Assembly (NCBI GenBank): GCA_900551815.1
Contig: URXE01000064.1
Span: 1-11,511, forward strand
Direction of reading: 5' to 3'
DNA length: 11,511 nucleotides
DNA from: an uncultured Collinsella sp.
GTDB taxonomy: Bacteria > Actinomycetota > Coriobacteriia > Coriobacteriales > Coriobacteriaceae
A program made the translations under genes and the position numbers. The notes under the pieces were generated by a model. It worked only from the letters and a program-made list of their open reading frames with translations, did not search any database and was not told the DNA's origin. Of the stretch, positions 1 to 6,564 are shown piece after piece (within the stretch, counting starts at the first letter, position 1; each line of letters begins with the position of its first letter).

Positions 1-1327
1 TGCGGCCGCCCAGCAGGATGATCTTGTCGGTGGGGGCGGGGCACTCGCGGCGCACGTGGTTTGCCGGGGTAGCGCCCACGACGGCGCCGACCTCCATACG
101 CTTGGCCACGTAGCCGGGGTGATAGAGCTCGTTGACCTGACCGGTGGCAAGGCCGATCTGGTTGCCGTAGCTGGAGTAGCCGGCGGCAGCAGTGGTCACG
201 AGCTTGCGCTGCGGCAGCTTGCCCTCGAGCGTCTCGGACACGGGGACGGTGGGGTCGCCGGCGCCGGTGACGCGCATAGCCTGGTACACGTAGCTGCGGC
301 CCGAGAGCGGGTCGCGGATGGCGCCGCCCACGCAGGTGGCGGCACCGCCGAAGGGTTCGATCTCGGTCGGGTGGTTGTGGGTCTCGTTCTTAAACAGGAA
401 CAGCCAGTCCTGGTCCTCGCCGTCGACATCGACCTTCACCTTGACGGTGCAGGCGTTGATCTCCTCGGACTCGTCGACATCGGTCATGACGCCGGTCTTC
501 TTAAGGTACTTGGCGCCGATGGTGCCCATGTCCATGAGGCAAACGGGCTTGGCGTCGCGACCGAGCTCGTGGCGCATCTCCATGTAGCGGTCGAAGGCCT
601 GCTGCACTACGGCGTCGTCGATCGTCACGTCGTCCAGGACGGTGCCGAAGGTGGTGTGACGGCAGTGATCGGACCAGTAGGTGTCGATCACGCGGATCTC
701 GGTGATGGTGGGGTCGCGATCCTCATCGCGGAAGTACTGCTGGCAGAAGGCGATGTCCGCCTCGTCCATGGCAAGACCGCGCTCGGCAATAAAGGCGGCA
801 AGGCCGGCCTCATCGAGCTCGCGGAAGCCGTCGAGCACTTCGACGGGCTGGGGCTCGGGGGTCTCCATGTACAGCGTCTCGGGCAGGTCGAGCGAGGCGA
901 TGCGCGCCTCGACGGGGTTCACCACGTAGTGCTTGATGGCCTCGATGGCGGCTTCGTCCAGAGCGCCCGAGATCATATAGACCTTGGCGGAGCGCACGGC
1001 GGGGCGCTCGCCCTGGCTGATGAGCTGCACGCACTCGCTGGCGGAGTCGGCGCGCTGGTCAAACTGGCCAGGCAGGAATTCGACGGCAAAGACGGCGCCA
1101 TCGCTTGCGGGGAGCTCGTCGTAGGTCACATCGACCTGGGGCTCGCTAAAGACGGTCGGCACGCAGGAGCGGAAAAGCTCCTCGTCGATGCCCTCGACGT
1201 CGTAGCGGTTGATGATCCTCAGGGCCTCGATGCCCTTGATGCCGAGAATCTCGGTCAGCTCGCCCTTGAGCTGCTGAGCCTCGACGTCGAACCCGGGTTT
1301 CTTCTCCACGTAGATACGAGAGACCAT
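1..1327 (-). CDS. purL: Phosphoribosylformylglycinamidine synthase PurL, N-terminal part (cut by window edge)
   Basis: This enzyme makes FGAM from FGAR, ATP and glutamine in de novo purine synthesis in the cytoplasm. Only the first 442 codons are in the window; the rest lies to the left. The translation starts MVSRIYVEKKPGFDVEAQ, typical of the large single-chain PurL of clostridia and relatives. It contains the YWSDHCRHTTF motif and then the ATP-binding core KNETHNHPTEIEPFGGAA, followed by GGAIRDPLSGRSYVYQAMR, both hallmarks of the FGAM synthase catalytic domain. In the large form the glutaminase domain would follow at the C-terminus, outside the window. Start chosen at 1327 because the conserved N-terminus begins there and AGGAAGG/AGGAA sequences lie just upstream. 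An in-frame ATG at 1420 would add 31 residues of non-family sequence. It is divergent from the antiporter at 1512. Family assignment is secure; whether the protein is full length cannot be seen. Confidence 0.95.
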   Translation of the reverse strand, partial: MVSRIYVEKKPGFDVEAQQLKGELTEILGIKGIEALRIINRYDVEGIDEELFRSCVPTVFSEPQVDVTYDELPASDGAVFAVEFLPGQFDQRADSASECVQLISQGERPAVRSAKVYMISGALDEAAIEAIKHYVVNPVEARIASLDLPETLYMETPEPQPVEVLDGFRELDEAGLAAFIAERGLAMDEADIAFCQQYFRDEDRDPTITEIRVIDTYWSDHCRHTTFGTVLDDVTIDDAVVQQAFDRYMEMRHELGRDAKPVCLMDMGTIGAKYLKKTGVMTDVDESEEINACTVKVKVDVDGEDQDWLFLFKNETHNHPTEIEPFGGAATCVGGAIRDPLSGRSYVYQAMRVTGAGDPTVPVSETLEGKLPQRKLVTTAAAGYSSYGNQIGLATGQVNELYHPGYVAKRMEVGAVVGATPANHVRRECPAPTDKIILLGGR

Positions 1328-1436
1328 TGGTTCCTGCCTTCCTGATCGGTTGGGCGTACGGTACGGTATGCGGCAGCGGTCGGTTTGCGGGGTCTGCCCT
1401 GCGGTCGCCTTGAGCCACATGTTTGTAAACCTCACT

Positions 1437-1442
1437 ATGATA
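1437..1442 (-). promoter_or_regulatory. Possible -10 element for purL
   Basis: On the minus strand the hexamer TATCAT lies about 110 bases upstream of the purL start. No good -35 is seen at the right distance, so this is a weak call. If it is used, the mRNA leader would be about 100 bases. I saw no recognisable purine riboswitch in the leader. The leader carries a short direct repeat (TACGG in tandem, near 1359-1369 on the plus strand). Confidence 0.25.
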
Positions 1443-1459
1443 CGACAGCTCGCGGCGCG

Positions 1460-1487
1460 TTGAGGACGGCGAGGGTGCTACAGTGAT
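1460..1487 (+). promoter_or_regulatory. Possible promoter for the antiporter gene
   Basis: TTGAGG at 1460-1465 and TGCTACAGT ending at 1484 (extended -10-like, TACAGT at 1479-1484) lie about 30 bases before the antiporter start. The spacing between the two is only 13 bases, so the -10 with its TG extension is the more credible part. A GAGAAAGG ribosome binding site at 1498-1505 follows, 6 bases before the ATG. Confidence 0.3.
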
Positions 1488-1511
1488 GCGCAAACAAGAG
1501 AAAGGCATCAC

Positions 1512-3074
1512 ATGGCATTCGTTTCACTCGCCATCATCGCGCTCGTGGCCTTTGCAAGCCCCTTCATCGCCTCGGCGATTCCCGGAAAGCCCGTTCCCGA
1601 GACGGTCTTTTTGCTCGTGTTCGGTGCGGTGCTGGGACCCCATATGCTCGGCGTCATCCATGTAGATGCCGAGGTCTCGCTGGTGTCCGAGCTGGGTCTG
1701 GCCTTTTTGTTCCTGCTCGCCGGCTTTGAGATCGACCCCAAGAGCATCACGGGCGTCGAGGGGCGCTACGGCTTGGCGACGTGGGTCGTCACGTTTGGTA
1801 TCGCCTGGATTGCCGTGCGCTTTACCCCGTGGTTCTCGGTCAGTCATTTCGACGGTATCGCCGTGACGCTTGCCCTCACTTCGACGGCGCTCGGCACGCT
1901 CGTGTCCATCATGCGCGAGCGCTCGCTCACCGGCACGCGTGTTGGTGACTCGATTCTCGCGTATGGCACTTGGGGCGAGCTCGGTCCCGTGCTCGCCATG
2001 TCGGTGCTGCTGTCTGCTCGCACTGGCATCCAGACGCTTGTAATCCTTGGCTTGTTTGCGGTGGTCTGCGTGTTGCTGGCCGTGGTCCCAAGCCGCTCCA
2101 AGCGCGTCGGCAGCCGCTTCTTTGCGTTTGTCGAGGAACGCGCCGATACCACGTCGCAGACCTTCGTGCGCCTGACGGTGCTCATCCTGGTCACGCTCGT
2201 GGCATTCTCGGCCGTCTTTGATCTCGATATCGTGTTGGGTTCTTTTGCCGCCGGCTTTGTCCTGCGCTATATCATCCCCGAGGGCAACCATACGCTCGAG
2301 ACCAAGCTCGACGGCCTGGCCTACGGCTTTTTGATTCCGGTGTTCTTTACCGTATCGGGCGCAAAGATCGACCTGACGGCCGTGGCGTCGCGCCCGGGCT
2401 TGCTCGCGGGTTTTATCGTGGCGTTGCTGATTATTCGTGCCGTGCCCATTCTCATCTCTATGGGCATTTGTCCTGTGACGCGCGATGTGTCGGCGTATGG
2501 CCGCATTACCGTGGCCCTGTACTGCACCACAGCTCTGCCGATTATCGTTGCCGTGACGAGCGTGGCCGTCAACGCGGGCGCGCTGTCGCAAGATATTGCG
2601 TCGGTCATGGTTGCCGCCGGCGCCATCACGGTGTTCTTGATGCCGCTGCTCGCGCAGCTCTTCTACCGCGTGGTCGACGCCGCGCCGGTCGCCGCCGTGG
2701 CAGAGGTTGCCGAGCATCCATCCGATGCGCTTGACATTCTGCGCGCCCATCACGATTTGGCGAGCCTGCTCGCACGCGAGCACGAGCTGCTGACCTCGCA
2801 TGGTCACGGTCGCGTATTCGAGGGCCTGCCTACGCTCGATACGATTGCCGAGCGTCTTTCCGCCGAGGCAGCGAGCGGCCACATCGATGCCCGCATCGTG
2901 GACGCGGCGCATCTTCTTGCCGATAAGACCTATGGTGATGAGCTTGACCCGTCCGAGCTGACTCCGCGTGAGCGCCGCCGCCTGGAGCGCGCCAAGCTCG
3001 CCGTGCACGAATACCGCCGCCGCATGCTGGAGCTCTACGCGCGCGATGAAGCCCAGGACGACGACGGCAGGTAG
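1512..3074 (+). CDS. Cation:proton antiporter, CPA2 family (Kef/NapA-like membrane domain)
   Basis: A 520-residue membrane protein predicted to exchange Na+ or K+ for protons. Residues 1-390 are a run of about 12 hydrophobic segments with CPA2 family signatures: GLAFLFLLAGFEID near 62-75, LTSTALGTLVSIMRE near 122-136, LDIVLGSFAAGFVLR near 238-252 and GFLIPVFFTVSGAKIDL near 272-288. At the helix where many CPA2 proteins carry the ion-binding ND or DD pair, this one reads WGELGP, with Glu156 as the obvious acidic residue. Residues 390-520 form a hydrophilic, charge-rich, probably helical cytoplasmic tail. It has no glycine-rich nucleotide-binding (TrkA-N/RCK) signature, so this is not a standard KefB/KefC. 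The start is supported by GAGAAAGG 6 bases upstream. It is transcribed away from purL and towards hom. The transported ion cannot be told from sequence. Confidence 0.88.
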   Translation: MAFVSLAIIALVAFASPFIASAIPGKPVPETVFLLVFGAVLGPHMLGVIHVDAEVSLVSELGLAFLFLLAGFEIDPKSITGVEGRYGLATWVVTFGIAWIAVRFTPWFSVSHFDGIAVTLALTSTALGTLVSIMRERSLTGTRVGDSILAYGTWGELGPVLAMSVLLSARTGIQTLVILGLFAVVCVLLAVVPSRSKRVGSRFFAFVEERADTTSQTFVRLTVLILVTLVAFSAVFDLDIVLGSFAAGFVLRYIIPEGNHTLETKLDGLAYGFLIPVFFTVSGAKIDLTAVASRPGLLAGFIVALLIIRAVPILISMGICPVTRDVSAYGRITVALYCTTALPIIVAVTSVAVNAGALSQDIASVMVAAGAITVFLMPLLAQLFYRVVDAAPVAAVAEVAEHPSDALDILRAHHDLASLLAREHELLTSHGHGRVFEGLPTLDTIAERLSAEAASGHIDARIVDAAHLLADKTYGDELDPSELTPRERRRLERAKLAVHEYRRRMLELYARDEAQDDDGR

Positions 3075-3089
3075 TCGATACCCTCTCGG

Positions 3090-3444
3090 GGAAGCCGCGT
3101 CCCGCTTTGAAGGCTCGAAACGGGACGCAGCTTCCGCATCGGCCCCCATCGGGAAGCCACATCCCAGAATGGACGCTCAGAGCGGGATGCAGTTTCCGCT
3201 TTGGACCCCTGCCGGAAAGCGCGTCCCAGTCTGAAGGTTCAAAATGGGATATGTTTTCCGAAACAGGGACCGTTGGGAGGCTGTGTCCCGGAATGGGGGC
3301 CCGGAGTGGGATGCAGTTTCCGCGAGAGGCTCGTTGCGGAAACGGTATCCCAGAATCGACGTTCAAAACGGGATACAGTTTCCGAAGCATGGTCCTGGGG
3401 AAACCGTGCCCCGTTCTGAGCTGAAATACCGGGACGCAGCTTCC
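3090..3444. repeat. Array of six 46-nt palindromic (hairpin) repeats at 62-bp spacing
   Basis: Six imperfect copies of one palindrome lie at 3090-3135, 3152-3197, 3214-3259, 3276-3321, 3338-3383 and 3399-3444. The first five start exactly 62 bases apart; the sixth is one base early. Each has a 14-nt left arm (consensus GGAAaCcGtGTCCC), an 18-nt centre and a 14-nt right arm (GGGAtgCAGtTTCC). The centres also pair: TGAA/TTCA in unit 3, TGGG/CCCG in unit 4. Arms differ between copies, but pairing is mostly kept by paired changes or G.T wobbles. For example, the tenth pair is G-C in units 1 and 6, A-T in 2 and 5, and G.T in 3 and 4. The 16-nt spacers (15 for the last) are not conserved. A 62-base period is not a multiple of three, so coding is unlikely. 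The array follows the antiporter stop codon and precedes the terminator, so it is probably transcribed as the antiporter 3' UTR. REP/BIME-like elements behave similarly, but I do not recognise this family. Confidence 0.9.
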
Positions 3445-3460
3445 CCTGCAAACAGAACAA

Positions 3461-3500
3461 GGCGCGCTGCCTGCGGTTGATGCAGGCAGCGCGCCTTTTG
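3461..3500. terminator. Strong bidirectional intrinsic terminator between antiporter and hom
   Basis: A perfect 14-bp stem, GGCGCGCTGCCTGC (3461-3474) with GCAGGCAGCGCGCC (3482-3495), encloses a 7-base loop. It is followed by TTTTG on the plus strand. On the minus strand the stem is followed by TTGTTCTGTTT. It therefore can end both the antiporter transcript and the hom transcript. It lies 38 bases past the hom stop codon and directly after the last hairpin repeat. Confidence 0.93.
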
Positions 3501-3532
3501 CGTTGGGCCTCGTTGAGGTTCGAAGTCGTGGG

Positions 3533-4876
3533 CTAGTTCGCCATGACGCCTTCGGTCCAGGCCTCGACGTTCTCGATGCGCAGGACGTTGGCGACCTCGG
3601 CCACGCAGTCGACGCTGGCAAGCTCGGCGGCGGCAGCCTGGACGTCCTTCTCGAGCGCGCGGTGCGTCAGGAAGATGACCGAGCAGGCATCGCTGACACC
3701 CGACTTGCCGTCCTCGACCTGGTTGATGAGCGAGATCGAGATGTTGTGCTTGGCAAAGATATCGACCGTCTCGGACAGGGCGCCCACGCGGTCGGCGACC
3801 TTCAGGCGCACGTAGTACTTGGTCTGGAGCTCGTCCATGGGCTTAAAGGCGAGGTTGTGACCATAGGGCTCAATCTCGGGCAGCGGAGCTACGCCGCGGC
3901 TGATCTGCTCGGAGAGCGACAGGATATCGCCCACGACGGCGCTCGCGGTGGGGAAGGAGCCTGCGCCGGCACCGTAGAACATGGTCTCGCCCACGGCGTC
4001 GCCTACCACGTAGACGGCGTTCATGGCGCCGTTGACCTTGGCGAGCATGTGGTCGGCGGGGATCAGCGTGGGATGCACGCGAACGTCGACGCCGGCGTCG
4101 GTGTTGCGGGCGATGCCGAGCAGCTTAATGGTGTAGCCGAGCTCGCGGGCCTGGGCGATGTCCTCGGCGCCGATGGTACGGATACCCTGCTGGTACACAT
4201 CGTCGGTGGTAACGCGGGTGCCAAAACCGATGGAGGCGAGGATCGCCGTCTTGCTGGCGGCGTCGAAGCCGTCGACGTCGGCGGACGGGTCGGCCTCGGC
4301 GTAGCCCTTGGCCTGGGCGTCGGCGAGCACGTCGGCGTAATCGGCGCCCTCGGCGTCCATGCGCGACAAGATGTAGTTGGTGGTGCCGTTGAGAATGCCG
4401 GCGATGGTCAAGATCTTGTTGCCCACCAAGTCGTGCTCGAGCGTGCTCACGATGGGGATGCCGCCGCCGCAGCTGGCCTCGCACTTAATCTGCACGCCGC
4501 ATGCGCGCGCCTTCTCGGCGAGCGTCTCGACATGACGGCCCAGCAGGGCCTTGTTGGCAGAGACGACGTGCTTGCCGTTCTCGAAGGCGGTGGTAAAGAT
4601 CTCGGTCGCGGGGTGCTCGCCGCCGATCAGCTCGACGACGATGTCGACGGCGGGGTCGGTGACGACGTCGTGCCAGTCGCTCGTAAAGGCCTCACGCTCA
4701 ATACCGGCTGCCTCGGCCTGCTCCCAAGCAAGCGCGCAGGCGCGGGTCAGCTTAAGGTCGATGCCGTAGGCTGCCAGGTACTCATCGTGGTGGCTCTTGA
4801 TCAGACGGGCCACGCCGCCGCCGACGGTTCCCAGACCGATGAGGCCGACGTTCACGGTGCGCAGGGGTTCGCTCAT
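3533..4876 (-). CDS. hom: Homoserine dehydrogenase with C-terminal ACT domain
   Basis: This enzyme reduces aspartate semialdehyde to homoserine with NAD(P)H, feeding threonine and methionine synthesis. It is 447 residues long, the usual size for the monofunctional ACT-containing form. Residues 11-22 (GLIGLGTVGGGV) are the Rossmann nucleotide-binding loop. SANKALL at 107-112 contains the catalytic-region Lys109. GILNGTTNYIL at 160-170 and AKGYAEADPSADVDGFDAASK at 189-209 are the family signature, ending in the second conserved Lys209. Residues from about 354 to 430 (YYVRLKVADRVGALSETVDIFAKHNISI...) are an ACT domain, which in this family commonly mediates threonine feedback inhibition. The start has AAGGAG 6 bases upstream (minus strand, 4888-4883). 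It stands alone here: no thrB or thrC is adjacent, and it ends at the shared terminator. Confidence 0.96.
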   Translation of the reverse strand: MSEPLRTVNVGLIGLGTVGGGVARLIKSHHDEYLAAYGIDLKLTRACALAWEQAEAAGIEREAFTSDWHDVVTDPAVDIVVELIGGEHPATEIFTTAFENGKHVVSANKALLGRHVETLAEKARACGVQIKCEASCGGGIPIVSTLEHDLVGNKILTIAGILNGTTNYILSRMDAEGADYADVLADAQAKGYAEADPSADVDGFDAASKTAILASIGFGTRVTTDDVYQQGIRTIGAEDIAQARELGYTIKLLGIARNTDAGVDVRVHPTLIPADHMLAKVNGAMNAVYVVGDAVGETMFYGAGAGSFPTASAVVGDILSLSEQISRGVAPLPEIEPYGHNLAFKPMDELQTKYYVRLKVADRVGALSETVDIFAKHNISISLINQVEDGKSGVSDACSVIFLTHRALEKDVQAAAAELASVDCVAEVANVLRIENVEAWTEGVMAN

Positions 4877-4930
4877 AGATAGCTCCTTCGTGCATCTTAT
4901 GGATGGATTAACCGCTTAAAGGTTGAGTGC

Positions 4931-4936
4931 ATTCTA
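4931..4936 (-). promoter_or_regulatory. Possible -10 element for hom
   Basis: The minus-strand hexamer TAGAAT lies about 55 bases upstream of the hom ATG. No clear -35 is seen. A start here would give a leader of about 45-50 bases with no obvious structured regulator. Confidence 0.3.
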
Positions 4937-5003
4937 GCGTGAACCGAGGGCGCGTGCTCGCCAGGCAACAGGAGTCGCACAAAACGGCACCCCCGAAACG
5001 CTG

Positions 5004-5021
5004 CGGAAACATTGGAAACAT
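5004..5021. promoter_or_regulatory. Possible regulatory motif CGGAAACATT plus tandem GGAAACAT
   Basis: CGGAAACATT at 5004-5013 is followed immediately by GGAAACAT at 5014-5021, a tandem 8-base repeat. The same 10-mer CGGAAACATT occurs again at 6355-6364, upstream of the second binding-protein gene. Both lie in the untranslated region ahead of a paralogous gene, about 108 and 200 bases from the start codons. This suggests either a shared regulator site or remnant homology from the duplication. No protein is known to bind it. Confidence 0.3.
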
Positions 5022-5093
5022 GCTCGCTACAAACGAAACTCCGTAACAAACTGTCAACGTTTGCGCCATAAGGTTTGCCCCGTACCGCAAGAC

Positions 5094-5108
5094 GGCCGCA
5101 CCGCGGCC
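5094..5108 (+). other. Small hairpin just upstream of the first binding-protein RBS
   Basis: GGCCGC (5094-5099) and GCGGCC (5103-5108) form a perfect 6-bp stem with a 3-base loop. It ends 8 bases before the AAGGGGG ribosome binding site (5117-5123). There is no T-run, so it is not a terminator. It may protect the 5' end of the mRNA or be incidental in GC-rich DNA. Confidence 0.4.
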
Positions 5109-5128
5109 AGCGAAAAAAGGGGGACACC

Positions 5129-6295
5129 ATGTTCAACATCAACAGCACGCTCAGCCGTAGGAACTTTCTCGCCGGCGCCGCGGCGCTCGGCACCGCCGCC
5201 GCACTCGCTGGTTGCTCGTCGGGTGGCTCGGATGGCGGCTCCGCCGATGACGGCAAGACCTTCAAGATCGGTGTCATCGGCCCTCTGACCGGCGCCGCGG
5301 CAACCTATGGCGTTTCGGCCGAGAAGGGTGCCAAGCTCGCCGCCAAGGATTTCTCGACCAAGGACCTCAAACTCTCGCTTAAGTCCGAGGATGACGTCGC
5401 CGACGGCGAGAAGGCTATCAACGCCTTCAATACCCTGTGCGACTGGGGCATGCAGGCGCTCGTCGGCCCCGTCACGACCGGTGCCGCCGTCGCCGTCTCG
5501 GGCGAGATCGCCGACGATATGCTCATGGTCACGCCTTCGGCCTCGTCGCTCGACGTCACCAAGGATAAGACCACGGTCTTCCAGGTTTGCTTCACCGATC
5601 CCACCATGGGCGCCAGCGCCGCGAAGTTCTTGGCCGAGAAGTACGCGGATGCCAAGATCGCCCTGTTCTACAACTCCGGCGATACGTATAGCTCGGGCGT
5701 TGCCGACGCCTTTGCCGAGCAGGCCAAGGCGTCCAAGCTCGATATCGTCGATACCGAGACCTTTAAGGACGACTCTTCAACGAGCTTTACCAACCAACTC
5801 ACCAAGGCCAAGGAGGCCGGCGCCACGCTTATCTTTGCCCCGATCTATTACACGCCAGCGTCCGTTTTGCTCAAGAACGCCAAGGACATGGGCTACGACA
5901 TAACGCTCATGGGTACCGACGGCATGGATGGCTTGCTCTCTGTGGAAGGCTTCGATACCTCTCTTGCCGAGGGGGTACTGCTCATGACCCCGTTCTCTGC
6001 CGACGATGAGAAGAACGCCGACTTCGTCAAGGCCTATAAGGATGCCTACGACGAGACGCCTAACCAGTTTGCCGCCGACGCCTACGATTGTGTCCACGCC
6101 ATCGCCGAGGCCATCGACAAGGCGGGCATCGATATTACGGCCGATGGTGCTGACATTGCCGACGATCTTGCCCGTGCCATGCGCAAGATCAAGATTGAGG
6201 GCCTGACGGGCGAGCTCACATGGAACGATGAGGGCCAGGTCGAAAAGCCCGCTACGGCCTATGTGATTCAGGATGGCAAGTACATCGCCGCCTAA
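5129..6295 (+). CDS. Branched-chain amino acid ABC transporter substrate-binding lipoprotein (copy 1)
   Basis: A 388-residue extracellular binding protein of the LivJ/LivK (Peripla_BP_6) family, expected to capture leucine, isoleucine or valine and deliver it to LivHM. The signal region has twin arginines in SRRNFLAG (residues 9-16), a hydrophobic stretch and the lipobox LAGC, giving lipidated Cys29. The twin arginines suggest Tat export, though Sec is possible. A Ser/Gly/Asp linker leads to the domain start FKIGVIGPLTGAAATYG at about residue 45. Ligand-pocket-type segments include VGPVTTG (112-118) and TPSASS (135-140). The start at 5129 is set by AAGGGGG with 5-base spacing and by the signal peptide; an upstream in-frame TTG at 5075 has no such support. 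It is divergent from hom. The next gene encodes a close paralogue, so this pair resembles E. coli LivJ and LivK. Exact ligand is not determinable. Confidence 0.93.
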   Translation: MFNINSTLSRRNFLAGAAALGTAAALAGCSSGGSDGGSADDGKTFKIGVIGPLTGAAATYGVSAEKGAKLAAKDFSTKDLKLSLKSEDDVADGEKAINAFNTLCDWGMQALVGPVTTGAAVAVSGEIADDMLMVTPSASSLDVTKDKTTVFQVCFTDPTMGASAAKFLAEKYADAKIALFYNSGDTYSSGVADAFAEQAKASKLDIVDTETFKDDSSTSFTNQLTKAKEAGATLIFAPIYYTPASVLLKNAKDMGYDITLMGTDGMDGLLSVEGFDTSLAEGVLLMTPFSADDEKNADFVKAYKDAYDETPNQFAADAYDCVHAIAEAIDKAGIDITADGADIADDLARAMRKIKIEGLTGELTWNDEGQVEKPATAYVIQDGKYIAA

Positions 6296-6354
6296 GTGCA
6301 TATAACGACACCGGTGGGGCCGTTTTATTCAGGGCAAGGACGCCTGTAACAGAA

Positions 6355-6364
6355 CGGAAACATT
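6355..6364. promoter_or_regulatory. Second copy of the CGGAAACATT motif
   Basis: This 10-base match to the sequence at 5004-5013 lies in the spacer ahead of the second binding-protein gene. It is followed by a small inverted repeat, ACTTT (6365-6369) with AAAGT (6378-6382). Function is unknown; a shared operator is one reading. Confidence 0.3.
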
Positions 6365-6443
6365 ACTTTCACACAATAAAGTGGCTAAACTGCATAAACC
6401 GACAGGAATACGCAGAATTATGGATAAATGGGCAAAACAAAAG

Positions 6444-6489
6444 AAAAGTTGAAATAATCGCCACTTTTCTCAACTAAAGCGTCTACTAT
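6444..6489 (+). promoter_or_regulatory. Probable promoter region and possible operator for binding-protein copy 2
   Basis: The spacer from 6296 to 6564 is AT-rich between about 6361 and 6490, unlike its surroundings, as expected for a promoter region. TACTAT at 6484-6489 is a good -10-like hexamer about 75 bases before the start codon. A matching -35 is not clear. Just upstream are overlapping inverted repeats: AAAAGT/ACTTTT (6444-6449, 6463-6468) and AGTTGA/TCAACT (6447-6452, 6470-6475). These could be a regulator site. No gene is seen in this spacer and no convincing terminator follows copy 1. Confidence 0.4.
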
Positions 6490-6497
6490 TTTGCGAA

Positions 6498-6543
6498 CGC
6501 CGAACACGGCGAAGGATGGCCTGTCGGGTAACCGAAACCCGAC
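6498..6543 (+). other. Two tandem hairpins in the leader of binding-protein copy 2
   Basis: CGCCG (6498-6502) pairs with CGGCG (6507-6511) around a 4-base loop. GTCGGGT (6523-6529) pairs perfectly with ACCCGAC (6537-6543) around a 7-base loop. The second ends 8 bases before the AGAGGAG ribosome binding site. They lack T-runs, so they are more likely mRNA 5'-end structure than terminators. Confidence 0.45.
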
Positions 6544-6564
6544 GAGATTTGAGAGGAGAGCCGC

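Noticed and set aside
56..1345. 429-codon open frame on the plus strand opposite purL
   Set aside because: It is exactly antisense to purL, which has clear family motifs. The frame is open because of high-GC codon bias, and its translation is low-complexity with no recognisable domain.
1524..3149. 541-codon open frame on the minus strand opposite the antiporter
   Set aside because: The translation is rich in Arg, His, Asp and Gln, typical of a shadow frame. The plus-strand antiporter has real family motifs and an RBS.
3090..3444. CRISPR array
   Set aside because: Repeats differ too much from each other, each repeat is a full-length palindrome of 46 nt, the spacers are only 15-16 nt, and no cas gene is nearby.
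3090..3444. Insertion sequence or MITE
   Set aside because: No terminal repeats bounding the whole array, no target-site duplication and no transposase were seen. A link to a distant RAYT-type transposase cannot be excluded from this window.
3107..3480. Small proteins encoded across the hairpin array
   Set aside because: Frames are open on both strands, but the 62-bp unit shifts frame at every copy, no RBS is evident, and the conserved feature is base pairing rather than any peptide.
2830..3621. 263-codon minus-strand frame spanning the antiporter end, the repeats and the hom end
   Set aside because: It overlaps two real genes and runs through the strong terminator; no domain is recognisable.
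3503..4882. 459-codon open frame on the plus strand opposite hom
   Set aside because: It is antisense to homoserine dehydrogenase and has no domain of its own.
4877..5128. Riboswitch or T-box ahead of hom or the first binding-protein gene
   Set aside because: No T-box sequence, lysine or other riboswitch core, or leader terminator was recognised; only a short hairpin at 5094-5108 is present.
5075..5128. Longer first binding protein starting at TTG 5075
   Set aside because: The extra residues are charged and precede the twin-arginine signal peptide; the ATG at 5129 has a strong RBS.
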